Source of the DNA: Clostridium fallax
GTDB lineage: Bacteria > Bacillota > Clostridia > Clostridiales > Clostridiaceae
NCBI RefSeq assembly: GCF_900129365.1
Contig: NZ_FQVM01000004.1
Location: 62,001 to 126,000, forward strand
Reading direction: 5' to 3'
DNA: 64,000 nt
This document shows, piece by piece, positions 1 through 8,316 of the stretch (its first letter is position 1; every line of letters begins with the position of its first letter). The translations under genes were made by a program, and so were the position numbers. The notes under the pieces are model-generated. The model was given only the letters and a program-made list of their open reading frames with translations, was not told the DNA's origin and made no database searches.

Positions 1-284
1 CAGGAGCAAGAGGAAAAGGTGGCTGTAATGATGCTAATGCAGAATACATGGCAGAAATTAGAGCTATAATGGATAAACATAATGTATCATGGCAAACTGC
101 AGAGCTTGGCAAAGTTGACCAAGGCGGTGGAGGAACTATCGCTTATATTTTAGCTCAATATGATATGGAAGTTATAGACTGTGGTGTTGCTTTACATAAT
201 ATGCATGCTCCATGGGAAGTTGCATCAAAAGCTGATATTTATGAAACTATGAGAGGATATCATGCATTCTTATTAGAAGCATAA
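1..284 (+). CDS. M18 family aminopeptidase, C-terminal part (5' end outside window)
   Basis: The open frame enters from the window edge (first full codon at base 3) and ends at TAA 282-284, so only about the last 93 residues are present. The visible part reads GARGKGGCNDANAEY at the edge and later a HNMHAPWEVASKAD block. These match the C-terminal part of M18 (aspartyl/leucyl, di-zinc) aminopeptidases, where the MH-S/A-P-x-E stretch holds a metal-ligand histidine. An internal ATG at 48 is not the true start, because coding similarity continues upstream of it. The enzyme is expected to be cytosolic and to trim N-terminal residues from peptides, which fits the peptide-use genes that follow. A U-tailed hairpin follows directly. 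Confidence 0.85.
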   Translation, partial: GARGKGGCNDANAEYMAEIRAIMDKHNVSWQTAELGKVDQGGGGTIAYILAQYDMEVIDCGVALHNMHAPWEVASKADIYETMRGYHAFLLEA

Positions 285-314
285 AATTTTAAAACAAAAT
301 ATATTTTATAAAAG

Positions 315-366
315 AGCTGTTTTAAAATAGAAATTAAATTTCTATTTTGAAACAGCTTATTTTTTA
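315..366 (+). terminator. Rho-independent terminator after M18 aminopeptidase
   Basis: A long A/T-rich stem pairs bases 315-334 with 338-357 (AGCTGTTTT... with ...GAAACAGCT) and is followed by a T-rich tail. It lies 31 bases after the aminopeptidase stop. Confidence 0.85.
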
Positions 367-957
367 AGTAAATATAAAACCTATCGTTCCTATGAAAAAT
401 TTAATATATCAATAGAAAAACTTATAGATAATAATAAAATAGTTATTAATAATTTTTAATATAAAAATATAAATTTTAATATTTATTAGATTATATTAGA
501 GATTATTTTTATATAATCTCTTTAATTTTAAAACTAAAAATATTGTGTAACATTTAGTATTTTATACAATAAAATATGATAAATTTATATTAATATAAAA
601 AATAATAAAAGTTTCATGAATTATTATTGGAGAGATAACACTATTATTAATAAATTGTAAAAATATAATAATAATAATATAGAAATATTAACATTATATA
701 AAAAAATCATATTAAATTATATAAAAGTTAAAAGATTATAAAAGTATAATAAATAAATACAATAAAACAATATCAAAAATATAATATTTTTAATAAAAAT
801 ACTTAAAAGGAATTAATTTGAAAATTAATCTTCGTTGAAAAATAAATATTAAAGTAATATTATGAAGAAAATACAATACAAAAATTAAAATAGTTACTAA
901 AATTTTTAATTTTTAGTGGCTATAAAACTTCTTAAAATTTCTAGAGGGGGTCTAAAA
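367..957. other. A/T-rich intergenic stretch with one 5'-leader hairpin
   Basis: About 590 bases of nearly pure A/T without a credible gene. The only clear structure is a 12-bp stem pairing 891-902 with 911-922 (two G-T pairs), 35 bases before the MFS start. It lacks a U-run, so it is not a terminator; it may be a leader hairpin of the MFS gene. No riboswitch class was recognised. Confidence 0.4.
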
Positions 958-2343
958 ATGAATGAAAATCTTGTGGAAGGAATTAATCCTGATCAAAAGA
1001 GATGGACAAGAAACTGCTACGTATTCATCTTAAGTTATATTTTTATGGGGGCAGTTACAGGAATAACTAATGATGCATACATAACATTCCTTCAATTATC
1101 ATCACCAGATGTAGTTAAAGCTTTGCCAGTTTATACTGGGATATCTACTTTAGCTATGGCAGCTATATTATTATTAGCTAATAAAGTAGGATATAAGAAA
1201 TTAATAATTCCAGCACCGATAATTTTGGTATTATCACTTATTATGACAATTTACTCAGATAATCCAACTTTACTTTTAGTAGGATGTATATTAATAAATA
1301 TAGGAGCAGGTTTATACGATTACATTTATCCGCTAATTATTACTTCTTATACTACTAGAGAGCGTAGAACATTAATTTTTTCAAGAACTTTATATTGCAA
1401 TATTATCAGCCAATCTATTTTAACATTTTTTGATGGTAAAATGGTAGTTTATAACTTTGCTCAAAGAATGGGTATAAGTTATGGTGAGGCTTCTACATTA
1501 ACTAGACATTCAGATGAATTAACACAAGTGCAATTTACAAATTATATGGCATCATATAGAGCTGTTTTATGGGTTGCCTGTGCTTTTACAGTAATATCAT
1601 GTATATGCTTATTCTTTCTTAAGGAAAAACCAGAGGATTATAGAACAATTAAAAAAGAGATTAAAGTTGAATCTACTAAGAAAAAATCCTTTGATTGGAG
1701 TATATTTAGAAATAAGTACATAATTTTTTGGTTAGTATTCATGCTATTAATAAGATTTGGTGCATCATTAATAGTTCAATACTTCCCTGTTTACTTAAAC
1801 GAATTCTTACATATAAACAGAGGTACAACATCTACAATACTAACATTACAAAGTGTTGCGATGGTGCTATTTATAATGTTAACACCTTATATAGAAAAGA
1901 AGTTTGGTGCTATAATAGGTCTTGGAGGATTTACAATTTTATCAATACCACTAATGTTTATAATGGCAAATGGTGCAATGCTAGGATCTAATGTAGCTTG
2001 GATTGTTGGAATAGTATTATTCTTTAGATCAGGCCTTGCTAATGCTTGCAATCCAATATCAAGTTCATTACCATTAACTTTTGTTAGTAAAGATGAGAGA
2101 CCAGCTTACAATTCAGTTATAATATTAGTAAGTGCAATAGGTACTATACTAGCTGGATTCTTCTGTAGATTCTTTTTACTTACTTCTCCATCAGGATATG
2201 CAAATGCTTATTATTATACATCTGCATTATATGGATTAGCTAGCGTAATATTAATTTTAGTATTTTACAAAAAATATAATAGGGTTAATGTTGACGAAGA
2301 AAACGATACTAAGTTAGAAGAAGAGGAACAACTTGAGAAATAG
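958..2343 (+). CDS. MFS-type transporter
   Basis: Protein of 461 residues with about 12 hydrophobic segments in two halves, separated by a charged middle loop (about residues 221-245, EKPEDYRTIKKEIK) and ending in an acidic tail. The layout is that of a major facilitator superfamily secondary carrier in the cytoplasmic membrane. The substrate cannot be read from sequence; neighbours (M18 aminopeptidase, PepD, OPT carrier) make a peptide or amino-acid-related substrate plausible, but that is inference. The start at 958 is chosen because AGAGGGGG lies just upstream; a GTG at 916 would add 14 residues but has no ribosome site. It is monocistronic, with its own terminator. Confidence 0.75.
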   Translation: MNENLVEGINPDQKRWTRNCYVFILSYIFMGAVTGITNDAYITFLQLSSPDVVKALPVYTGISTLAMAAILLLANKVGYKKLIIPAPIILVLSLIMTIYSDNPTLLLVGCILINIGAGLYDYIYPLIITSYTTRERRTLIFSRTLYCNIISQSILTFFDGKMVVYNFAQRMGISYGEASTLTRHSDELTQVQFTNYMASYRAVLWVACAFTVISCICLFFLKEKPEDYRTIKKEIKVESTKKKSFDWSIFRNKYIIFWLVFMLLIRFGASLIVQYFPVYLNEFLHINRGTTSTILTLQSVAMVLFIMLTPYIEKKFGAIIGLGGFTILSIPLMFIMANGAMLGSNVAWIVGIVLFFRSGLANACNPISSSLPLTFVSKDERPAYNSVIILVSAIGTILAGFFCRFFLLTSPSGYANAYYYTSALYGLASVILILVFYKKYNRVNVDEENDTKLEEEEQLEK

Positions 2344-2413
2344 AATTAAATTACTATAAAAATATTATTAAAGAATACTTAAAATTCAATATTTTCTTTA
2401 TATAATATAAATC

Positions 2414-2455
2414 AAAAAGCTGTTTTAAAAAATTCTTTTAAAACAGCTTTTTGTA
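2414..2455 (+). terminator. Rho-independent terminator after MFS gene
   Basis: Stem AAAAAGCTGTTTTAAAA (2414-2430) pairs with 2436-2452 and runs into T residues. The arm AGCTGTTTTAAAA is shared with the terminator at 315. Confidence 0.85.
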
Positions 2456-3032
2456 TATTTATATAAATTATAAAATAAATTAATATAATGTGAAATACAA
2501 AAATTTCCTTAAAAATTATTAAATATTATATAAAATTATTCTTTAATTTTTAATTTAATCATAAAAATTATTAGTTATTATAAAGAAAATAAAATAAAGG
2601 TTAAAGAAAAATATGGAATTTATTCACAAATTATAGTATAATAGTATTTGTTATAACAATAGAAAGATTATTAATTATAAGCATTTGAGATAAAACTAAC
2701 TAAATAAACATAAATACAAGAATCAGGTTACAAAATAGTAGTATTGTGAGAATTTTAAGAAATTTTAGAAATTGAAAAATTAATATAATAGAGTTATATT
2801 TTAAGTGTAGAAATATAGAAAGTAAATAAGATTTTACAACTTTAAGTTAGTTAATAAATATACATAAAGTTTAAATATTTATTACTATGAAACAATATAT
2901 ATGATTGCTCTTAATTCCTTTATATAAAATTATTTATTAAAATTTTAATGATAGATTTATTTTATAAGATATACGAGCACTAAAGCTTTTATATAATAAA
3001 CATATTTTAAAATAATTCAAGGGGGAAATAGT
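2456..3032. other. A/T-rich intergenic stretch before pepD
   Basis: About 577 bases without a credible ORF. A TATAAT at 2637-2642 is the best -10-like element, but no good -35 is placed upstream, and it lies about 390 bases before the pepD start. No known riboswitch or T-box consensus was seen. Confidence 0.4.
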
Positions 3033-4478
3033 ATGGGCGTTTTAAACAACTTAGAACCAAAAACAGTATTTCATTTTTTTGAAGAGTTAACTAATATACC
3101 ACATGGTTCAGGAAATGAGAAAGCTATTAGTGATTATTTAGTTAATTTTGCAAAGGAAAGAGGACTTGAAGTAATACAAGATAAAGCATTAAACGTTATA
3201 ATTAGAAAACCAGCAACAGCAGGGTACGAAAATGCACCAACTGTAATTATTCAAGGTCATATGGATATGGTTTGTGAAAAAACTAAATCTTCAAATCATG
3301 ACTTTATGAAAGATCCATTAGAATTAAGGATTGATGGCGATTATGTATATGCTACTGATACTACTTTAGGTAGTGATGATGGAATAGCAGTAGCTTATGG
3401 ATTAGCGATATTAGATTCTAAAGAAATTAGTCACCCAGCAATAGAATTATTAGCAACTACAGAAGAAGAAACAGGAATGGATGGCGCTGCAGCTTTAGAT
3501 GTATCACCTTTAAAAGGAAAGATTCTATTAAATATTGATTCAGAAGAAGAGGGAATATTCTTAGTAAGCTGTGCTGGAGGAGTAAATACTTTTGCTAAGT
3601 TTAAAACAAATTGGGAAGAGGCTAAAGGTGTATCACTTAAATTAGAAGTTACTGGACTAAATGGTGGTCACTCAGGAATGGAAATAGACAAGCAAAGAGG
3701 AAATGCAAACAAATTAATGGGTAGATTATTATATTCATTAAAGAAAGAAGTTTGTTTTAACTTAGTATCTGTTAATGGTGGATCAAAGCATAATGCAATT
3801 GCTCGTGACTGCCAAGCAATCATTACATTAGAAGAAAAAGACATAGATAAAGTTAAAGAAGTTTGTAAATTAGTACAAGAAGATTTTAGAGTTGAATATA
3901 GAGTAGAAGATCCTAAAGTTGAAATTTTAGTAGAAAAGGCTGAAAAAGCTGAAAAACAACTTACAAAGGAAGTAACTAATAACATAGTTTCATTCCTTTT
4001 ATTAGTTCCTTATGGAGTTCAAACTATGAGTAAAGATATAAAAGGACTAGTACAAAGCAGTTTAAATCTTGGTGTAGTTGAAACATCTGAAGAGGAAATT
4101 AAATGTACATTAGCAGTTAGAAGTTCATTAAAGAGCTTAAAATATGAAATAGTTGATAGAATAGAAGCTTTATCAAAAGCTTTAGGTGGATGTATTGCTA
4201 ATGAAAATGAATATCCAGAATGGCAATATGAAACAGACTCTAAGATAAGAGATTTATGTGTAGAAACTTATGAAAGCCTATTTGGTAAAAAGCCAGAAAT
4301 AAGTGCTATACATGCAGGTCTAGAATGTGGACTACTAAAAGAAAAAATGCAAGATACAGATATGATAAGTTTTGGACCAGATCTTATAGATGTTCATACA
4401 CCAAATGAACACTTAAGAATATCATCTGTTGAAAGAGTTTGGAAGTTCTTGGTAGAATTGTTGAAAGAAATAAAGTAA
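3033..4478 (+). CDS. pepD: Aminoacyl-histidine dipeptidase (PepD, M20 family)
   Basis: 481-residue cytosolic metallodipeptidase of the M20 family, hydrolysing Xaa-His and other dipeptides. Visible catalytic elements: zinc-ligand motif GHMDMV (His76, Asp78), bridging-Asp region GSDDG (115-116), TTEEETG with the catalytic Glu pair (144-145), the IDSEEEG block near residue 168, and a C-terminal DVHTPNEHL with the last His ligand. The length equals that of typical PepD. AAGGGGGAAATAGT precedes the ATG, so the start is clear. It lies between the MFS gene and the OPT peptide carrier, with a weak hairpin after it, and likely digests imported peptides. Confidence 0.92.
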   Translation: MGVLNNLEPKTVFHFFEELTNIPHGSGNEKAISDYLVNFAKERGLEVIQDKALNVIIRKPATAGYENAPTVIIQGHMDMVCEKTKSSNHDFMKDPLELRIDGDYVYATDTTLGSDDGIAVAYGLAILDSKEISHPAIELLATTEEETGMDGAAALDVSPLKGKILLNIDSEEEGIFLVSCAGGVNTFAKFKTNWEEAKGVSLKLEVTGLNGGHSGMEIDKQRGNANKLMGRLLYSLKKEVCFNLVSVNGGSKHNAIARDCQAIITLEEKDIDKVKEVCKLVQEDFRVEYRVEDPKVEILVEKAEKAEKQLTKEVTNNIVSFLLLVPYGVQTMSKDIKGLVQSSLNLGVVETSEEEIKCTLAVRSSLKSLKYEIVDRIEALSKALGGCIANENEYPEWQYETDSKIRDLCVETYESLFGKKPEISAIHAGLECGLLKEKMQDTDMISFGPDLIDVHTPNEHLRISSVERVWKFLVELLKEIK

Positions 4479-4506
4479 TAGAAGGTAATTTTTAAACAGT
4501 TAAAAT

Positions 4507-4552
4507 AGATAAGTCTATTGAATATCATTAAAAACAGTAGACTTATCTTTTA
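4507..4552 (+). terminator. Hairpin between pepD and the OPT gene
   Basis: Eleven-base perfect stem (4507-4517 with 4538-4548) with a 20-base loop, followed by only a short T stretch. It is a weak terminator, so some read-through from pepD into the OPT gene is possible. Confidence 0.6.
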
Positions 4553-4574
4553 ATAAAAGTTAGGGGGATTTCTC

Positions 4575-6509
4575 ATGAGCGAGAATAAGAAAAAACTTTC
4601 TAGTGGCGCTTATGGTGGATGTTCAGGTGATGATTATGTTCCTTTTATACCTACATCTACTGTAATGCCTGAGACAACTGGCTATTCAATAATACTAGGT
4701 GTTATATTTGCCTGTTTCTTTGCAGCAGCAAACACATATCTAGGATTAAAAGTAGGTTTAACTATTTCAGCAGGTATTCCAGGTGCTATTTTAGCAACAG
4801 GAGTACTAAAAGGTATCTTTAAAAGAAATAATATCTTAGAAGCCAACATGGTTGCATCACTAGCAGCAATGGGTGAATCTATCGCCGGCGGTATCATATT
4901 TGTATTACCAGCATTAATATTATGTAATTTTGGATTAAGTAATCTTACTGTAGTTGTAGTAACTATAGTTGGTGGAATCATGGGTGTATTTTTTGTAACA
5001 CCTTTAAGAAGATATTGAATAGTTGAAGAACATGGAAAATTAGTATATCCAGAAGCAATGGCTGCTGCTGAAGTACTTGTTACAGGTAGTGAAGGTGGTA
5101 GTGGATTTAAAACTGTTGTTGCAGGTCTTAGTATGGGAGCAGGATATAAGTTTTTATCTGGTGGATTAAGACTATGGAAAGAGCAAGCAACTTATACAAT
5201 ACAAGCTTACCAAGGAACTATGATAGGTGTTGATGCTTTAGCATCACTTCTAGGAGTTGGATTTATAGTTGGTACAAGAGCATCACTTCTAATGTTTGGT
5301 GGATCAATAGTTGCATGGTTTGCTTTAATACCTATGATTAAATTTTTAGGTGCTGGATTAACTTCAGCAGTATTCCCATCAACAACTTTAATTGCAGATA
5401 TGTCTGCACAACAAATATGGGCAAACTATATTAAATATATAGGTGCAGGTGCTGTTGCAATGGGAGGATTTATATCTCTTGCAAAATCAATGCCTACAAT
5501 TATAAGAAGTTTTAAACAAGCTATGTCAGGTATTGGTATAAAAGGAGATGGAAATAAAGATAGAATAAATATTGAAGCTCCAATTACTTGGGTTATAATT
5601 GCTGCATTCTTTGGATTCTTCTTAACTTGGTTATTACCACTTATTAATGGAGGATTCTTAGGAGGAATATTAGCTGTACTATTCAGTTTCTTCTTCTCAG
5701 TTGTATCAGCAAGAATGGTTGGTATAATAGGTGCATCTAACAACCCAGTTTCAGGTATGACAATTGCAACATTATTATTTGTAACTACTTTATTAAAAGT
5801 TACAGGTTCTGTTGGAGACGATGGTATTAAGAAAGCATTATTAATCGGTGGAGTTGTATGTGTTGCTATAGCTGTTGCCGGTGGTACTGCACAAAGCTTA
5901 AAGACAACTTTTATAATTGGCGGTACACCAAAGAAAGTTCAAATTGGAATGTTTATTGCAGTTGCAGTTGCATCAGTATTTGCAGCACTTGTTATTAATA
6001 TGTTAAATAGTGCTTATGGTATAGGTAGTGCAGATGTTGCAGCTCCACAAGCTAGTTTAATGAAGATGTTAGTTGAAGGAATTATGACTGCCCAATTACC
6101 TTGGACATTAGTTATAATCGGTGCAGCTATTGCAGTATTCTGTGAATTAGCTAAGATACCAGTTTTACCAGTTGCACTTGGTATTTATCTACCAATAACA
6201 TTAAACTGTGCAATTTTATCTGGTGGTATAATAAGAGTTTTAGTTGAAAAGAAATTTAAAAATAATAAAAAGAGACAAGAAGCTTCTTTGGAAAAAGGAA
6301 CTTTACTTGCATCCGGTCTTGTTGCTGGAGATGCTTTAATAGGTATAGTACTTGCTATATTTGTAACATTTAATGTAAACATTGGAGTAGGTGAAAATAT
6401 TTTACCAGCAATAACTCAAAGTGAAGGTTTAGCATTTATAATGTTTATATTACTAGCAGCTTGGATTTACTCTTTTGCTTGTAAAAAGGATAAGGGAGCT
6501 ACTGAATAA
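4575..6509 (+). pseudogene. OPT-family oligopeptide transporter interrupted by in-frame TGA (codon 148)
   Basis: One continuous reading frame of 645 codons is broken only by TGA at 5016-5018. Before it the protein ends ...TPLRRY and after it continues IVEEHGKLVYPE in the same frame, a conserved OPT stretch where Leu is expected (TTA to TGA is one change). Both halves are rich in membrane segments typical of OPT proteins, which import small peptides or peptide-like siderophores by proton symport. The start at 4575 follows TAGGGGG. No ribosome site precedes the ATG at 5058, so separate translation of the second half is unlikely. The codon use and sequence of both halves look intact, so the lesion is recent, a sequencing error, or suppressed. 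The last base overlaps the next gene. Confidence 0.85.
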
Positions 6510-6874
6510 TGACTAAAGAGAAAAATAATGATAAGTACAACTTTTTGCTATATGTACCAGAAATTAAATATGATAATTGGAAAACTACAGAAAGTGGTAA
6601 TGTAATCTTATATTTTAAAGTAACAGATCCTATTAAAAGATTTGCAGGATGGCTTGTTAAGAAAAAACCAAATTGTGATATGGAATTTGATGATAGATGC
6701 TCAGCTGCTTGGCTTTTAATTGATGGAGATAGAAGTATTTTTGATATTGCAAAAATTATGGCTAAAAAGTATGGGGATACTATGGATGATTCTATCTATA
6801 GACTTATAACTTATATGAAATTTTTATCTAAAAAAGGATGGATTACTTTTAAAAAGGTTAAAGAACAAAACTAA
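6509..6874 (+). CDS. PqqD-like (RRE-fold) protein coupled to OPT transporter
   Basis: 121 residues. The section from about residue 57 (CDMEFDDRCSAAWLLIDGDRSIFDIAKIM, shown in parts: SAAWLLIDG and RSIFDIAKIMAKKYG) has the PqqD/RRE winged-helix pattern, in which a small domain binds peptide leaders in RiPP systems. No signal peptide or membrane segment is seen. Its ATG overlaps the OPT stop (TAATG), so the two are translationally coupled. No radical-SAM or other maturase gene is nearby, so a peptide-binding role next to a peptide carrier is inference. A strong terminator follows. Confidence 0.7.
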   Translation: MTKEKNNDKYNFLLYVPEIKYDNWKTTESGNVILYFKVTDPIKRFAGWLVKKKPNCDMEFDDRCSAAWLLIDGDRSIFDIAKIMAKKYGDTMDDSIYRLITYMKFLSKKGWITFKKVKEQN

Positions 6875-6895
6875 AAAATATAGTTGTATTTATAG

Positions 6896-6927
6896 GAAAA
6901 GGGATAGCTTTAAGCTATCTCTTTTTT
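6896..6927 (+). terminator. Rho-independent terminator after PqqD-like gene
   Basis: Stem around GATAGCTT/AAGCTATC (6897-6910 with 6912-6925, including G-T pairs) followed by six T residues. Confidence 0.88.
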
Positions 6928-6994
6928 ACTTTATAATTTCTTTTTTTAAGTTTATATGTTTTTATTCGAAATTAAAAATAGGAGGAATGATTAT

Positions 6995-7498
6995 ATGATT
7001 TTAGATTTTGAAATTAATAAAGAGTTTTATATAAAGTATTTGTTAAATCAATGGAATAAAAATAACAAAAATTATGTTAAAAAAATTCAGATATTAGTGA
7101 GTATTTTAATATTAATTTTACCTATTATAGCAACTTTTAAGATTACAGTAGCAGAGCTATTTTTTTTAATAGGAAGTATATTGTTTTACATATTATTTCC
7201 TAAGGTATTTTTTATATTAAATAAAAGGAGTATTTATGGAAGAAGTGTATTTCCTGGATTTTTAGAAGATTTTATAGAAAAATGCACAATCTCATTTGGA
7301 GAAGATTATTTTTGGTTTACTAATAGCTGGATAGAAAGAAGATACTATAAAGATAAAATTACTGAGATTAGAAAAGAAAAAGATGCAATTATACTAGAAA
7401 TTTCTACAGATATTTTAGTAATACCGTTAGAATCCTTTGAAGATAATGAGGCAGCAGAAGAGTTTATTAAATTTATAAATAAATTTAAATTAAAATAG
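6995..7498 (+). CDS. YcxB-like membrane protein (first of pair)
   Basis: 167 residues: an N-terminal soluble piece, two hydrophobic segments close together (about residues 34-75), then a soluble C-terminal part ending VIPLESFEDNEAAEEFIKF, which resembles the YcxB-like C-terminal domain (usual pattern: ...IIPKRAF...). Function of the family is not established. The start at 6995 is chosen because AGGAGG sits 9 bases upstream; a start at 6956 would add 13 residues with no ribosome site. The next gene, 8 bases on, is a divergent paralogue with the same layout, so the two likely form a small operon and perhaps a heteromer (inference). Confidence 0.6.
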   Translation: MILDFEINKEFYIKYLLNQWNKNNKNYVKKIQILVSILILILPIIATFKITVAELFFLIGSILFYILFPKVFFILNKRSIYGRSVFPGFLEDFIEKCTISFGEDYFWFTNSWIERRYYKDKITEIRKEKDAIILEISTDILVIPLESFEDNEAAEEFIKFINKFKLK

Positions 7499-7506
7499 GT
7501 GATTGT

Positions 7507-8091
7507 ATGGAAGTAAAATTTAGTATAAATAATGATGATTGGAATAAGGTATTTTTATATCAATTTAAAAAGTCTAAATTCTTAAAGAAAATATTATTAC
7601 TAAAAATGTCTATTTTACCATTTATTCTTTTATTTATTTTATCTATAAGATATGTATATATATGTATGAATAAACAGGATATTAATTTACTAGAATTTAT
7701 AATAGTAGTTTCTATTAGTATTTTTATATCTATAGTTTGGACTATTATAAGTTTTTTTAGGCATAAAAAGTATATAAAAAAATTAGCTTTATTGGAAGCA
7801 GAAAAGATGATGGAAGGAAAAAAGGTTAATAAATATAAAATTTCTTTATATAAAGAATTTATAGAGGTTAACTGTGACAATTATGAAGGTAAAGTTTTTT
7901 ACAAGGGAATTAAAGATGTAATAATTTTAAATGAAGAAATCGTTATTTTAATATATCCTTTTAAATTAATGATAATACCAAAAAGAGCTTTTAATAATAT
8001 AGAAAGTAGAAAAAGTTTTGTTACTTTAATAAGTAATGAGATAAAAAAATCAAGAATAGTATCAAGAAGAAGAAAAAATCACAATTTATAA
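7507..8091 (+). CDS. YcxB-like membrane protein (second of pair)
   Basis: 194 residues with the same plan as its upstream neighbour: a soluble N-terminus, two hydrophobic segments (about residues 29-50 and 58-80), and a C-terminal domain with the family pattern YKGIKDV...IYPFKLMIIPKRAF. The C-terminus is very basic (SRRRKNHN). The ribosome site AGGTG precedes the ATG and lies in the gap after the preceding stop. Function unknown; the sequence shows a membrane-anchored protein with a cytosolic domain. Confidence 0.6.
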   Translation: MEVKFSINNDDWNKVFLYQFKKSKFLKKILLLKMSILPFILLFILSIRYVYICMNKQDINLLEFIIVVSISIFISIVWTIISFFRHKKYIKKLALLEAEKMMEGKKVNKYKISLYKEFIEVNCDNYEGKVFYKGIKDVIILNEEIVILIYPFKLMIIPKRAFNNIESRKSFVTLISNEIKKSRIVSRRRKNHNL

Positions 8092-8110
8092 TTTATATAT
8101 TGATTTTAAT

Positions 8111-8136
8111 ATCTAGGTTTTACCTAGATTTTTTTA
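8111..8136 (+). terminator. Rho-independent terminator after YcxB-like pair
   Basis: Perfect stem ATCTAGGT (8111-8118) with ACCTAGAT (8122-8129), a three-base loop and seven T residues. Confidence 0.92.
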
Positions 8137-8254
8137 TTTGTTATATAAAAATTTCATATAGTATTTTAAGTATTCCAGCTAAATAATCCTATTATTACAT
8201 TAATAACAATATTTTTATATAAAAATACATTATTATATCTTTATTGAAATATTA

Positions 8255-8281
8255 TAAATTTTTTCCTTTTTATAACGATAA
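8255..8281 (+). promoter_or_regulatory. Sigma-D (sigma-28)-like promoter of chemoreceptor 1
   Basis: TAAA at 8255-8258, a 15-base spacer, then AACGATAA at 8274-8281, close to the flagellar/chemotaxis sigma-28 pattern TAAA-N15-GCCGATAA. It lies 35 bases before the chemoreceptor ATG. Confidence 0.6.
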
Positions 8282-8316
8282 TAAATTTAATATAACTATT
8301 AAGGAGGACAATATAA

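Noticed and set aside
1728..1991. 87-residue plus-strand frame within the MFS gene
   Set aside because: It lies entirely in another frame of a clear transporter gene and has no ribosome site.
315..2455. Shared AGCTGTTTTAAAA arms as a mobile or repeated element
   Set aside because: Both copies are the stems of separate terminators with different loops; A/T-rich convergence or simple similarity is sufficient.
5016..5018. TGA as a selenocysteine codon in the OPT gene
   Set aside because: The family has Leu, not Cys, at this position, and no stable hairpin follows within the next 40 bases as a bacterial SECIS would need.
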